Of a DNA stretch of 64,000 nucleotides, positions 9,581-18,666 are shown piece after piece. This DNA comes from Kluyvera georgiana ATCC 51603 (GTDB lineage: Bacteria > Pseudomonadota > Gammaproteobacteria > Enterobacterales > Enterobacteriaceae): positions 39,955 through 103,954 of the forward strand of contig NZ_LXEU01000043.1 in NCBI RefSeq assembly GCF_001654985.1, read 5' to 3'. The notes beneath the pieces are model-generated. The model made no database searches, was not told the origin of the DNA, and saw only the letters and a list, made by a program, of their open reading frames with translations. Position 1 is the first letter of the stretch. Every line of letters begins with the position of its first letter. The position numbers and the translations under genes were made by a program.

Positions 9581-10197
9581 AACAATCTCATATCAGGGCG
9601 CCATCATTTAATGGCTAGAAAATTTTCATTCTCGGCATAAGGGAAGCGATCTTCGCCTTACGAAATGTCCGCCCGCGAACATTTCTAATGACAACCCAGG
9701 AATCTCTCCTGTTGTCGATAACGTGTTTCGCCTGTACGCGTTACCGGGTGATGCGCATTAGTTCTTTATTTACAGAGCCTGCAAATAAGCGCGCCATAGT
9801 AAGTGATTTATTCAGAGGGATCGACTTTTTTATTATATTTCATCGTAAACAAGTGAAAAATCATGCTTTAACGACGTAATGCATACATTAATAATGGTAA
9901 ATTCATGTAAAAGAATAATAAAACCATGAAAAACTGATGGTTTTCTTTACATCATCTGGATGTCAGTTGTATGACGCTGTGTAAGATAAACGGTAACAAA
10001 TTCTTATAAATTTAGCACTATAGCGTTGCTGTTATGTATTGATTTTAAAAGTGAAAATGACATTTTTCCGCAATGCAAAATAAATGATTGAGTCCAGTGC
10101 TAAAACAACATATATTAGCCGCGCTTTTTTACAGGTAACCCTTATAACCATTTATTCAATCAGGCGTTAATCTACACCTGGTTGTAGGAGTGATATG
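9581..10197. other. Long AT-rich divergent intergenic region
   Basis: About 615 bp between divergent aspartokinase and dat. Its left part is the leader described separately. 9920-9944 holds the inverted repeat AAAACCAT, nine bases, ATGGTTTT, with C and T-rich sequence after it. The right part (9950-10190) is AT-rich and should hold the dat promoter; I found no clear consensus hexamers. The base composition is well below that of the flanking genes, typical of a regulated region. Confidence 0.5.
9583..9840 (-). promoter_or_regulatory. Diverged lysC-type leader of the aspartokinase gene
   Basis: About 245 nt separate a TATAAT hexamer (9832-9837, minus strand) from the start codon. Parts of this leader resemble the E. 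coli lysC lysine-riboswitch leader as I remember it: CCTGGGTTGTCA with AGAA soon after, TTCG and CGG blocks, ATTTCGTAAG (together 9657-9725), then CTTCCCTTATGCC (9634-9646) and CCTGATATGAG just before the ATG. The 5' half of a lysine aptamer, with the AGAGG(C/T)GC and AAGTA motifs, is not recognisable. I read it as a relic or altered L-box leader; loss of lysine sensing is an inference. Confidence 0.5.
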
Positions 10198-11580
10198 ATG
10201 ACGGATAAAGTCCGTATTGATACTTTAAGTGCTAATTCATTACCACAGAGCAATGATACCTTTTTAGCAAGACAGGCTGAGTTTGAATCTAATGTCCGCA
10301 GCTATCCGCGTAAACTGCCATTGGCTATTGCCAAAGCGCAGGGCGTCTGGATTACCGACGTAGAAAATAATCAATATCTTGATTGCCTTGCAGGTGCCGG
10401 TACCCTGGCGCTCGGTCACAATCATCCTGAAGTGCTCCAGAGCATTCAAAGTGTCATCACAAGCGGCTTACCGTTACATACGCTTGACCTTACCACGCCG
10501 TTAAAAGATGAGTTTTCATCTTATTTACTGTCTTTATTACCGGGCCAGGGCAAAGAATATTGCCTGCAGTTCACCGGGCCGTCCGGCGCGGATGCCGTTG
10601 AAGCGGCGCTGAAGCTGGCGAAGAAAGTGACCGGCCGTTCCAGCATTATCAGCTTCTCAGGCGGCTACCACGGGATGACCCATGGCGCGCTGTCCGTGAC
10701 CGGCAACCTGTCGCCGAAAGAAGCCGTCAGCAACATGATGGCGGAAGTGCAGTTTATGCCGTATCCGCATCAGTACCGCTGCCCGCTGGGTATTGGCGGT
10801 GAAGCTGGCGTTAAAGCATTAACCTACTACTTCGAAAACCTGATCAACGACGTTGAAAGCGGCGTGCGTAAACCGGCTGCGGTGATCCTCGAAGCGGTAC
10901 AGGGCGAGGGCGGTGTAAACCCGGCTCCGGTCGAGTGGCTGCAGCGCATTCGTAAAGTCACTCAGGAACACGGCATTCTGCTGATCATCGATGAAGTTCA
11001 GGCTGGCTTCGCGCGTACCGGTAAGCTGTTCGCCTTCGAACATGCGGGTATCGAACCTGACATCATCGTCATGTCCAAAGCGGTGGGCGGTGGTCTGCCG
11101 CTGGCGGTTCTGGGTATTAAGAAGCAGTTCGATGCGTGGTCTCCGGGCCACCACACCGGCACTTTCCGCGGCAACCAGCTGGCGATGGCCACCGGTCTGA
11201 CAACGCTGAAGATCCTCAAAGACGACAAGATTGCCGACAAAGTTGCCGCCCAGGGCGAGTGGCTGAAAGGCAAACTGGCTGACCTGCAGAAACGTTACCC
11301 GGTGATTGGCCAGGTGCGCGGTCTGGGTCTGATGATCGGTCTGGAAATCGTTAAGCCGAACGAAGCGCAGGATCACATGGGCTGCTACCCGGCCGATGGC
11401 GAGCTGTCCGCGCTGCTGCAGAAAAAATGCTTCGAAAACGGGCTGATTCTGGAGCGCGGCGGTCGTAACGGTTGCGTACTGCGCCTGCTGCCGTCTCTGC
11501 TGATCACTAACGCTGAGCTGGAAGTGTTCCTCGATAAATTCGAAAACGCCCTGCTGGGCGCTGGCGTAAAGCCGGTTTAA
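10198..11580 (+). CDS. dat: L-2,4-diaminobutyrate:2-oxoglutarate aminotransferase
   Basis: A 460-residue class III (fold type I) PLP aminotransferase. It makes L-2,4-diaminobutyrate from aspartate 4-semialdehyde with glutamate as amino donor. Visible features are [14 protein letters not shown], the PLP-phosphate region [20 protein letters not shown], the cofactor-binding [18 protein letters not shown] and the Schiff-base Lys near residue 294 in [15 protein letters not shown]. Two tandem ATGs exist; GGAG at 10187-10190 is 7 nt from the second and only 4 nt from the first, so I start at the second. It is followed after 15 bp by the matching decarboxylase gene, the arrangement known from Acinetobacter dat-ddc. 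That pairing separates it from the related ornithine and GABA aminotransferases. Confidence 0.92.
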   Translation: MTDKVRIDTLSANSLPQSNDTFLARQAEFESNVRSYPRKLPLAIAKAQGVWITDVENNQYLDCLAGAGTLALGHNHPEVLQSIQSVITSGLPLHTLDLTTPLKDEFSSYLLSLLPGQGKEYCLQFTGPSGADAVEAALKLAKKVTGRSSIISFSGGYHGMTHGALSVTGNLSPKEAVSNMMAEVQFMPYPHQYRCPLGIGGEAGVKALTYYFENLINDVESGVRKPAAVILEAVQGEGGVNPAPVEWLQRIRKVTQEHGILLIIDEVQAGFARTGKLFAFEHAGIEPDIIVMSKAVGGGLPLAVLGIKKQFDAWSPGHHTGTFRGNQLAMATGLTTLKILKDDKIADKVAAQGEWLKGKLADLQKRYPVIGQVRGLGLMIGLEIVKPNEAQDHMGCYPADGELSALLQKKCFENGLILERGGRNGCVLRLLPSLLITNAELEVFLDKFENALLGAGVKPV

Positions 11581-11595
11581 ACGGAGTTGGATCGA

Positions 11596-13059
11596 ATGTC
11601 AGACGTAAACCCGATTCTGTCCGGCTCGGCGCAGAGCATTGCCGCCTACCAGGACGCTATCGAGCAGAGTACGCAAGCGGTCGTTGAATGGTTGAAGCAG
11701 CCTGAAATGTATCAGGGCAAAACCGTTGAGCAGCTGCGCGAACGTATCAACCTGAATTTTACGTCTCAGGGCCTGGGCAACCAGGCCGCTATTGAGCGTG
11801 CGGTTGAATACTTTCTCAAAGACAGCCTGTTGGTTCACCATGCGCAGTGCGTGGCGCACCTTCACTGCCCAAGCCTGGTGATTAGCCAGGCGGCGGAAGT
11901 GCTGATCAACGCCACTAACCAGAGCATGGACTCCTGGGACCAGAGCCCGTCGGCCACGATCATTGAGATCAAACTGATCGAATGGCTGCGTGAGCAGGTG
12001 GGCTATGCGGCAGGTGATGCAGGCGTGTTCACCAGCGGCGGCACCCAGAGCAATCTGATGGGCCTGATGCTGGCGCGCGATGCGTTCTTTGCTCGCCAGG
12101 GGCACTCCATTCAGCAGAATGGTCTGACCGGCGACCTGAGCAAAATCAAAGTGTTCTGCTCTGAAAGCGCGCATTTCTCCGTGCAGAAAAACATGGCGCT
12201 GATGGGACTGGGCTACCGCTCCGTTACTCAGGTGAAGACCGATGCATACTCGCGTATGGATCTGGCGGACCTGAAAGACAAGCTGGCCCAGGCACAAGCC
12301 AACGGCGAGCAGGTGATGGCGATCGTCGCCACTGCGGGAACCACCGATGCGGGCGCCATCGACCCGCTGGCGGATATCGCGGCGCTGGCGGCAGAGCACC
12401 AGATCTGGATGCACGTGGATGCGGCATGGGGCGGGGCGTTACTGCTGTCTGAGAAATATCGTCACTTCCTGAACGGCCTTGAGCTGGCAGACTCCGTGAC
12501 GCTGGACTTCCACAAGCAGTTCTTCCAGACCATCAGCTGCGGCGCGTTCCTGTTGAAAGACGCGCGTCACTATGAGCTGATGCGTTACCAGGCGGCATAT
12601 CTGAACTCTGATTTCGATGAAGAGCACGGCGTACCGAACCTGGTGTCGAAGTCGCTGCAGACCACGCGCCGTTTCGACGCGCTGAAGCTGTGGATGGGCC
12701 TCGAAGCGCTGGGTAAAAAGCAGTATGCCGAGATCATTGATAACGGCGTCACGCTGGCGCGTGATGTTGCTGAGTTTGTGAAAACCCAGCCGCATCTGGA
12801 GCTGGTGATGGAGCCGCAGCTGGCAAGCGTGCTGTTCCGCTTCCGTTCGGCAAGCGACGATATGGCGTTTGTTGCGCTGCTCAACCAGCGTATCGGCGAC
12901 GTGCTGCTGGCTTCCGGTAGCGCTAACGTCGGCGTCACCGAAGCCGATGGCATCACCTGCCTGAAGCTGACGCTGCTGAACCCGACCGTGTGCCTGGAGG
13001 ATGTGAAAGTCCTGCTGGCGAGCGTGAAGGCAACGGCTGAGCAACTGCTGAAAGCCTGA
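11596..13059 (+). CDS. ddc: L-2,4-diaminobutyrate decarboxylase
   Basis: A 487-residue group II PLP-dependent decarboxylase converting 2,4-diaminobutyrate to 1,3-diaminopropane. Motifs include VFTSGGTQSNLMGLMLARD, the aspartate pocket HVDAAWGGALLLSEK, and the PLP lysine near residue 307 in TLDFHKQFFQ. An in-frame TTG exists at 11587, but ACGGAG directly abuts it; the ATG at 11596, nine bases from GGAG, is the better start. Co-directional with dat and ended by a strong terminator, so the two genes form one operon. Related enzymes (DOPA, glutamate or tyrosine decarboxylases) are possible by fold, but the dat neighbour makes the substrate assignment firm. Confidence 0.92.
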   Translation: MSDVNPILSGSAQSIAAYQDAIEQSTQAVVEWLKQPEMYQGKTVEQLRERINLNFTSQGLGNQAAIERAVEYFLKDSLLVHHAQCVAHLHCPSLVISQAAEVLINATNQSMDSWDQSPSATIIEIKLIEWLREQVGYAAGDAGVFTSGGTQSNLMGLMLARDAFFARQGHSIQQNGLTGDLSKIKVFCSESAHFSVQKNMALMGLGYRSVTQVKTDAYSRMDLADLKDKLAQAQANGEQVMAIVATAGTTDAGAIDPLADIAALAAEHQIWMHVDAAWGGALLLSEKYRHFLNGLELADSVTLDFHKQFFQTISCGAFLLKDARHYELMRYQAAYLNSDFDEEHGVPNLVSKSLQTTRRFDALKLWMGLEALGKKQYAEIIDNGVTLARDVAEFVKTQPHLELVMEPQLASVLFRFRSASDDMAFVALLNQRIGDVLLASGSANVGVTEADGITCLKLTLLNPTVCLEDVKVLLASVKATAEQLLKA

Positions 13060-13096
13060 ATTTTCAGGCTTGCTCGCGAGCCCTGACGGGCAGACG

Positions 13097-13130
13097 AATC
13101 CGGAAGCGTTTACGCTTCCGGATTTTTTTA
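13097..13130 (+). terminator. Terminator of dat-ddc
   Basis: The perfect 12-bp stem AATCCGGAAGCG, loop TTTA, CGCTTCCGGATT runs straight into a T-rich tail. A textbook intrinsic terminator 37 bp after the ddc stop. Confidence 0.92.
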
Positions 13131-13255
13131 TCCTCGCGACCAAACGTCCTCGCGGTGGTTTTTGTGGTTCAGAGCACAAAAAATAAATTATGCGCCAACG
13201 CCGGGTCGATTTCCCCGCATCATAAACGCCTGTGATGGTGATGATGGGGGATGAG

Positions 13256-16021
13256 ATGCGTAAAACGGAACTATTAGCTTTTCTACAAAATCAGACGGAT
13301 TTTTTTGACCCCGATAATCTGAGCGACGTTTTTACCGCCAGCGATCTGGCTCAGCGTTTTGCCATGCAGCGCAATACCGCCAGTCATTACCTCAATCAGC
13401 TGGTTGCTCAGGATGTTCTGGTGAAGATCAACACGCGTCCGGTTTACTTCCTGCATAAAAAGGCGTTCAGCCAGCAGTTCTTTCCGCTATCCCGTAACGA
13501 GTACGCCAGCATGGCGGAACTGCTTGCTGAGAGCGATCGTCAGCCGGAGCCGGTCGATCATTTTTCACTGCTGACCGGCCATGACGGTAGCCTGCGAAAG
13601 CCCATTGAACAGATGAAAACCGCGCTGTTTTATCCTGACGGCGGGCTGCCGCTGCTTATCACCGGTGACAGCGGTACCGGGAAAAGCTATATGGCGGAAC
13701 TGATGCACGAATACGCTATCGCGCAGGGGCTGCTGGCCCCCGAAGCCCCCTTTGTCAGCTTCAACTGCGCGCAGTATGCCAACAACCCGGAACTGCTGGC
13801 TGCCAACCTGTTTGGCTATGTCAAAGGGGCTTTTACCGGCGCGCAGAGCGATAAAGCCGGGGCCTTCGAGGCGGCGAACGGCGGGCTGCTGTTTCTCGAT
13901 GAAGTTCATCGTCTGAACGCGGAAGGGCAGGAAAAGCTGTTTACCTGGCTGGATCGTAAAGAGATATACCGCGTTGGAGAGTCCGCGCAGGGGGTGCCAG
14001 TCTCGCTGCGGCTGGTATTTGCTACTACCGAAGACATTCACAGCACCTTCCTGACAACTTTTATTCGCCGTATCCCGATTCTCATCAGCCTGCCGGATTT
14101 ACAGCATCGCAGCCGCCACGAGAAAGAGGCGCTGATGCTGCAATTTTTCTGGCAGGAAGCACGAACGCTCAACGCACGGCTACAGCTGACGCCGAGGTTG
14201 TTGCAGGGGCTGACGCACTATGTTTATCGCGGCAATGTTGGCGAGATGAAGAATGTGATCAAATACGCGGTGGCTTCGGCCTGGGCCCGGCGGCCGGGCA
14301 GCGAAGTGCTTAATGTGACGCTGCACGATCTGCCGGAGAACATCGTGGCCGCAACGCCCGCGCTCAATGAGCCGCTCTCCCAGGAAGAGCCGCTGCTTGT
14401 TGAGCCCCACACCAACCTGCACTGGCTACAGCGCGCGCGCGATCCGGCGCAGAGCCTGATTTACGATACCCAGTGCCGCGTGCTGGCGCTGTATGAAGCG
14501 GTGCTGAGTCAGAAAAGCAGCTGGGAGGAGGCGCAAAAAAGCATGGGCGAAGAGATTGAAACGCTCTTTGACCGGCTGATTTTCGATAACTCTGACGCCC
14601 ACAGTGCCCATATGCTGCTGCTGGCCACGCAGCAGGTGCGGGAAGAGTTCTATCGGCTGGAAAAACGCTTCAATATTCAGTTTAACGGCAACTGTATTTA
14701 TGCCCTGAGCCACTATCTTATCCATCGCTCCCGCCAGACACTGTCCACTTTAAGCCGCGAGAAAAGCCGCCAGCTGGAGAATTTTCTCGTGCAGAAATTT
14801 CCGCTGCTGTACCGCTTTTGCGAGGCGATCCTCGCCGCGCTGGCGCTGAAGCTTGATATCGAACCACGGCGCGTGGATCTGCTCTTGCTGGTACTGTGGC
14901 TGCAAAAAACCGGCGCCGTCAGCCAGCAGCAGGTGACCCGGGCGATCGTTCTGGCCCACGGCTATGCGACCGCCAGCAGTATCGCCAACGTGGCGAATCG
15001 GCTGCTGAAAAGCCAGCTGTTCGAGTCGTTTGATATGCCGCTTGATGTGACCCCCGAGGCGATCGCCAACCAGGTTCAGAGCTACATTGAGAGTCATGCG
15101 CTGGGTTCCGGGCTGATTATTCTGGTCGATATGGGCTCGCTAAAGGCGATTCACAGTCACTTTAATCGCCGCCTGTCGACGCCGGTCGCAATCGTCAACA
15201 ACGTCTCGACCAGCATGGCGATGTATGTGGGAGAACGCATATTGCAGGGGGATATGCTGGAAGATATTGTGCGGGAGATTGGCGGCGCGCTGGCCGTTGA
15301 GCATCAGCTTTATTACCCGCAAGCCGATAAACCGAGGGCCATTCTCACCACCTGCGCGACCGGTATGGGGGCGGCGGCTAACCTGTCGGCACTATTAAGC
15401 GCCAGCATCCCGGCTGCGCTGGCCATTGATATTGTGGCCTGCGATGTCGATACGTTGGCCTGTCCGGCACGTCGTGAGCCGCTGCTCAGCCGCTACGAGG
15501 TGCTGGCGGTGGTCGGCACGCTCGATCCTCATCTCGAGGCGCTACCGTGGATCTCGCTGGATTCGCTGATATCAGGCGAGGGCAGTAGGCCGCTGATGCG
15601 CATTTTTGGCGAGCTGGCGACGGCTGAGCAGGTGAGCGAAATTAATAACCTGCTGCTCAAGAACTTCTCGCTGCGCCGGGTCATTGAGTCGGTAACGATC
15701 CTTGATACGGGGAAAGTGATAAATCAGGTAGAGCAGTTTTTATTGCGCTATGAGCACCTTGCCGGCTGCCAGGTGGCTAACGATCGGAAGGTGGCGCTGT
15801 ATGTTCATATTAGCTGCCTGATTGAGCGGCTGATCCGTAATGCCTCGCCGACTCACGATGCGGGGAAACAGTGTCCGGAGAGCGAACTGGTTATTCTGCG
15901 AGAGGCCTTTAGTGTCATAGAAAGCGGATATAGTGTCAAAATCCCGCGTATTGAGCTTTGTTACATTCTCGATATCCTGACGCGCGAAACAGAATATATT
16001 CAGCAAGATCAAGAGTTTTAA
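13256..16021 (+). CDS. gfrR: Sigma-54-dependent PRD activator of the gfr operon
   Basis: About 921 residues of LevR/DgaR/GfrR architecture. An N-terminal winged HTH (about residues 1-75, FTASDLAQRFAMQRNTASHY) is followed by an AAA+ domain with Walker A GDSGTGKS near 136-143, the sigma-54-contacting GAFTGA near 191-196 and Walker B GGLLFLDEVHR. Then come PTS regulation domains and EIIA/EIIB-like segments (RAILTTCATGMGAAANLSAL). Such proteins activate sigma-54 promoters when PTS phosphorylation signals substrate. Several starts are in frame (GTG at 13232, ATGs at 13235, 13241 and 13244); the ATG at 13256 has GGGG about 5 nt upstream and begins MRKTELLAFL, typical for the family. It sits directly upstream of the PTS operon it should control. 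Confidence 0.87.
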   Translation: MRKTELLAFLQNQTDFFDPDNLSDVFTASDLAQRFAMQRNTASHYLNQLVAQDVLVKINTRPVYFLHKKAFSQQFFPLSRNEYASMAELLAESDRQPEPVDHFSLLTGHDGSLRKPIEQMKTALFYPDGGLPLLITGDSGTGKSYMAELMHEYAIAQGLLAPEAPFVSFNCAQYANNPELLAANLFGYVKGAFTGAQSDKAGAFEAANGGLLFLDEVHRLNAEGQEKLFTWLDRKEIYRVGESAQGVPVSLRLVFATTEDIHSTFLTTFIRRIPILISLPDLQHRSRHEKEALMLQFFWQEARTLNARLQLTPRLLQGLTHYVYRGNVGEMKNVIKYAVASAWARRPGSEVLNVTLHDLPENIVAATPALNEPLSQEEPLLVEPHTNLHWLQRARDPAQSLIYDTQCRVLALYEAVLSQKSSWEEAQKSMGEEIETLFDRLIFDNSDAHSAHMLLLATQQVREEFYRLEKRFNIQFNGNCIYALSHYLIHRSRQTLSTLSREKSRQLENFLVQKFPLLYRFCEAILAALALKLDIEPRRVDLLLLVLWLQKTGAVSQQQVTRAIVLAHGYATASSIANVANRLLKSQLFESFDMPLDVTPEAIANQVQSYIESHALGSGLIILVDMGSLKAIHSHFNRRLSTPVAIVNNVSTSMAMYVGERILQGDMLEDIVREIGGALAVEHQLYYPQADKPRAILTTCATGMGAAANLSALLSASIPAALAIDIVACDVDTLACPARREPLLSRYEVLAVVGTLDPHLEALPWISLDSLISGEGSRPLMRIFGELATAEQVSEINNLLLKNFSLRRVIESVTILDTGKVINQVEQFLLRYEHLAGCQVANDRKVALYVHISCLIERLIRNASPTHDAGKQCPESELVILREAFSVIESGYSVKIPRIELCYILDILTRETEYIQQDQEF

Positions 16022-16068
16022 CACCCTTCATCTTTTCATTCTGAGCCTGACCGGTGCGCCACTGTTTC

Positions 16069-16084
16069 TGGCATGCCGGTTGCA
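16069..16084 (+). promoter_or_regulatory. Sigma-54 promoter of gfrABCDEF
   Basis: TGGCATGCCGGTTGCA matches the consensus TGGCAC-N5-TTGCA at nine of the ten conserved positions, with the required 10 bp between GG (-24) and GC (-12). The inferred start is near 16095, about 27 nt before gfrA. It lies right behind a gene for a sigma-54 activator with GAFTGA, which makes the call strong. Confidence 0.88.
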
Positions 16085-16121
16085 ATAAGAGAAAGCAGTG
16101 GAATGCGCTTTCGAGGTAAGG

Positions 16122-16544
16122 ATGAAACGACACTATATTTTTGCCAGTCATGGCACTTTCGCCAACGGCCTGTTGAATTCCGTGGAGCTGATTCTCGGTA
16201 AGCAGCCGGATATTCACACCCTGTGCGCCTATGTAGATGATGACGTTGACCTGACCCAACAGGTCGAATCACTGCTGGCGAACTTTCTCGCCGACGATGA
16301 ACTGATTGTGATTACCGATATCTTCGCCGGTAGCGTGAACAATGAATTTGTCCGCTTTTTATCGCGCCCGCACTTTCATTTATTGTCCGGTCTGAATTTA
16401 CCGCTAATTATCGACTTACTTATTTCCACGCAGGAAAGGGATACCGATAAATTAATTTCTGAAGCGCTAGCTAGCGCTAAAGAGAGCATTCAGTACTGCA
16501 ATCATACCATTGCCAGTGCGACGACCATTGATAAAGACTTCTGA
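16122..16544 (+). CDS. gfrA: PTS mannose-family EIIA, glucoselysine/fructoselysine
   Basis: About 140 residues, a free-standing EIIA of the mannose/sorbose PTS family. The phosphorylated histidine is His10 in HYIFASHGTFANGL. A longer frame opens at a GTG (16098), but that lies only about 3 nt from the predicted transcription start. The ATG at 16122 has GAGGTAAGG upstream and gives the standard N-terminus. It passes phosphate from HPr to the EIIB encoded next. First gene of the gfr operon and 15 bp from gfrB. A 16-bp palindrome (16463-16478) lies inside the gene. Confidence 0.87.
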   Translation: MKRHYIFASHGTFANGLLNSVELILGKQPDIHTLCAYVDDDVDLTQQVESLLANFLADDELIVITDIFAGSVNNEFVRFLSRPHFHLLSGLNLPLIIDLLISTQERDTDKLISEALASAKESIQYCNHTIASATTIDKDF

Positions 16545-16558
16545 ACACAGGAGGCGTC

Positions 16559-17029
16559 ATGATTAAATTTTTAAGGGTAGATCATCGTTTACTTCACGGT
16601 CAGGTAGCTTTTTCCTGGACGCAATATGTTGGCGCAGACTGCATTTTAATTGCTAACGACAATGTGCCCAACGATGAACTGCGGAAAACCACGATCAAGC
16701 TCGCTAAACCGCCTTCAGTCAAGCTGGTGATTAAAAATATCGATGACTCAATCGAGTCGATAAAAAGCGGCGTCACGGATAAATACAAATTATTTATTGT
16801 CGTGGAATCGGTGACTGATGCCTGGCGCATCGTGAATGCCGTTGAGGGTATCAGCAGTATTAATTTGGGTGGGATTAAAGCGAAAGAGGGCAGCCAGAAT
16901 ATCTCTAAGGCGATTAATTTATTGCCGGAAGAAATCGTGCAGCTGCAGCAGCTCATCGACAGCGGCGTTGAGGTCGAAATTCGCCAGGTCCCGAACGATC
17001 GCAAACAGCTTTTAGCGGAATGTCTTTAA
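16559..17029 (+). CDS. gfrB: PTS mannose-family EIIB, glucoselysine/fructoselysine
   Basis: A 156-residue cytoplasmic EIIB of the mannose/sorbose family. The N-terminal signature FLRVDHRLLHGQV holds the phospho-accepting histidine (His13, the one before GQV). The protein transfers phosphate from GfrA to the sugar moiety as it comes through GfrC-GfrD. AGGAGG lies about 4 nt upstream of the ATG. Substrate specificity cannot be read from EIIB and is taken from the two deglycases at the end of the operon. Confidence 0.87.
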   Translation: MIKFLRVDHRLLHGQVAFSWTQYVGADCILIANDNVPNDELRKTTIKLAKPPSVKLVIKNIDDSIESIKSGVTDKYKLFIVVESVTDAWRIVNAVEGISSINLGGIKAKEGSQNISKAINLLPEEIVQLQQLIDSGVEVEIRQVPNDRKQLLAECL

Positions 17030-17045
17030 TTCCGGAGGACAGATT

Positions 17046-17825
17046 ATGGTAGAGGCTCTGTTACTCGGTCTGGTGGCGTTTATCGCGCAATCAGAGTACG
17101 CGATGGGAACATCGCTCATTTCGCGGCCAATCGTCACCGGCTTGCTAACCGGGTTAGTACTGGGGGATGTGCAAACCGGCGTCATTATGGGGGCCACGCT
17201 GGAGCTGGCGTTTATTGGCTCTTTCTCGGTGGGCGCATCGATTCCGCCCGATGTGGTCACCGGTGGCATACTCGGCGTGGCGTTTGCGATTACCTCCGGT
17301 GCGGGCACGGAAACGGCGCTGCTGCTGGGCCTGCCGATTGCCACCCTGACGCTGATTTTGAAAAACGTCTACCTGGGGATGTTTATTCCCTGGCTCAGTC
17401 AGAAGGCTGATGGTTATGCCGAACAGGCGGATACGCGCGGCATTGAGCGTATGCACCTTATTGCTGGATTCGGGCTGTCGTTAATGCTGGCGACGGTGGT
17501 CACGGTATCGTTTCTTGTCGGCAGTAATGCGGTGAAATCGCTGCTGGATGCGATCCCGGAATTTATCAAACACGGCCTCAGCGTGGCGACCGGCATTATT
17601 CCGGCGCTCGGCTTCGCAATGCTCGCCAGGCTACTGATTAACAAGAAAGTTGCGCCGTATTTTTTCCTCGGCTTTGTGTTGATGGCCTATCTGAAAATCC
17701 CGGTAACCGGAATAGCCATTCTGGGCGCTATCGTGGCGGTGGTGATGGTCAACGTTACCGCGCTTCATTCACCCCGTACGGCCACAGAACAAGGAGTCAG
17801 CGATGACGACGAAGATAATTTCTGA
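17046..17825 (+). CDS. gfrC: PTS mannose-family EIIC permease
   Basis: A 259-residue integral membrane EIIC of the mannose/sorbose PTS family, with several long hydrophobic segments and the family motif region GVIMGATLELAFIGSFSVGA near residues 40-60. With GfrD it forms the inner-membrane transport unit. The RBS GGAGG lies 7-11 nt upstream of the ATG. Its last 23 bases overlap gfrD, which suggests translational coupling of the two membrane subunits. The extreme C-terminus is acidic (SDDDEDNF). Confidence 0.87.
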   Translation: MVEALLLGLVAFIAQSEYAMGTSLISRPIVTGLLTGLVLGDVQTGVIMGATLELAFIGSFSVGASIPPDVVTGGILGVAFAITSGAGTETALLLGLPIATLTLILKNVYLGMFIPWLSQKADGYAEQADTRGIERMHLIAGFGLSLMLATVVTVSFLVGSNAVKSLLDAIPEFIKHGLSVATGIIPALGFAMLARLLINKKVAPYFFLGFVLMAYLKIPVTGIAILGAIVAVVMVNVTALHSPRTATEQGVSDDDEDNF

Positions 17826-18654
17826 AGAATCCCTGCCGCCGCAGGTAGAGGAAGAAACCCGCATAACGCCACGCGATCTGCGTCGAGTGTTCTGGCGCTC
17901 CTTTCAGATGGAGTTTTCATGGAACTATGAGCGGCAGATGAACCTCGCTTTTGTCTACGCGCTGATCCCGGTACTGAAGAAACTCTATCCGCGGAAAGAG
18001 GAGCTGGCCGGGGCGCTGAAGCGGCATCTGGTGTTCTTCAATACCACGCCGCACATCGTCACCCTGTTGCTGGGAATTACCACGGCGATGGAGGAGAAAA
18101 ATAGCCAGCAGAACAAGATGGACGCCAGCGCGATTGATAACGTTAAAGCGTCGCTGATGGGACCGCTTGCCGGGCTGGGAGACTCTTTCTTTTGGGGAAC
18201 GCTGCGGCTGATCGCCACCGGCATCGGCACCAGTCTGGCGCTGAAGGGCAATATCCTTGGGCCAATTTTATTTCTGCTGGTGTTCAACGTGCCGCACATC
18301 CTGGTGCGCTGGTTCTTCACGCGCTGGGGTTACGTACTGGGGACAGGCGTGCTGCAGCGGATCCAGAAAAGCGGAATGATGGAAAGCCTGACCTACGGGG
18401 CGTCGATTATCGGCCTGATGGTGGTGGGGGCGATGACTGCCTCGATGATTGATATCACCATTCCCATCTCTTTTGGTGCCGGGGAGGCGAAAACCCAGGT
18501 GCAGGACATTATCAACGACATTATGCCTTGTCTGCTGCCACTGGTGAGTTTTGGCATTGTCTACTGGCTGCTGGGGCGAAAGGTCAAACCGCTCACGATT
18601 ATTGGCGGGATGGCGCTGGTGGGCATTGCTGGATCGTGGATTGGATTATTTTAA
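17803..18654 (+). CDS. gfrD: PTS mannose-family EIID permease
   Basis: A 283-residue EIID protein. The family features are RRVFWRSFQMEFSWNYERQMN near the N-terminus, the central FFNTTPHIVTLLLGITTAMEE and the segment KASLMGPLAGLGDSFFWGT. Hydrophobic segments are concentrated in the C-terminal half. The start ATG has AAGGAG six bases upstream, even though it lies inside the gfrC reading frame. It partners with GfrC for uptake and phosphorylation of the Amadori-type substrate. Confidence 0.87.
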   Translation: MTTKIISEESLPPQVEEETRITPRDLRRVFWRSFQMEFSWNYERQMNLAFVYALIPVLKKLYPRKEELAGALKRHLVFFNTTPHIVTLLLGITTAMEEKNSQQNKMDASAIDNVKASLMGPLAGLGDSFFWGTLRLIATGIGTSLALKGNILGPILFLLVFNVPHILVRWFFTRWGYVLGTGVLQRIQKSGMMESLTYGASIIGLMVVGAMTASMIDITIPISFGAGEAKTQVQDIINDIMPCLLPLVSFGIVYWLLGRKVKPLTIIGGMALVGIAGSWIGLF

Positions 18655-18666
18655 CGGGAGATGAAT

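Noticed and set aside
9688..9879. 63-codon plus-strand ORF in the lysC-like/dat spacer
   Set aside because: It runs antisense to the lysC-like leader, has no clear ribosome-binding site and no family resemblance.
16463..16478. 16-bp palindrome AGCGCTAGCTAGCGCT within gfrA
   Set aside because: It encodes a plain helical stretch of EIIA and lies far downstream of the promoter; likely a coding coincidence.
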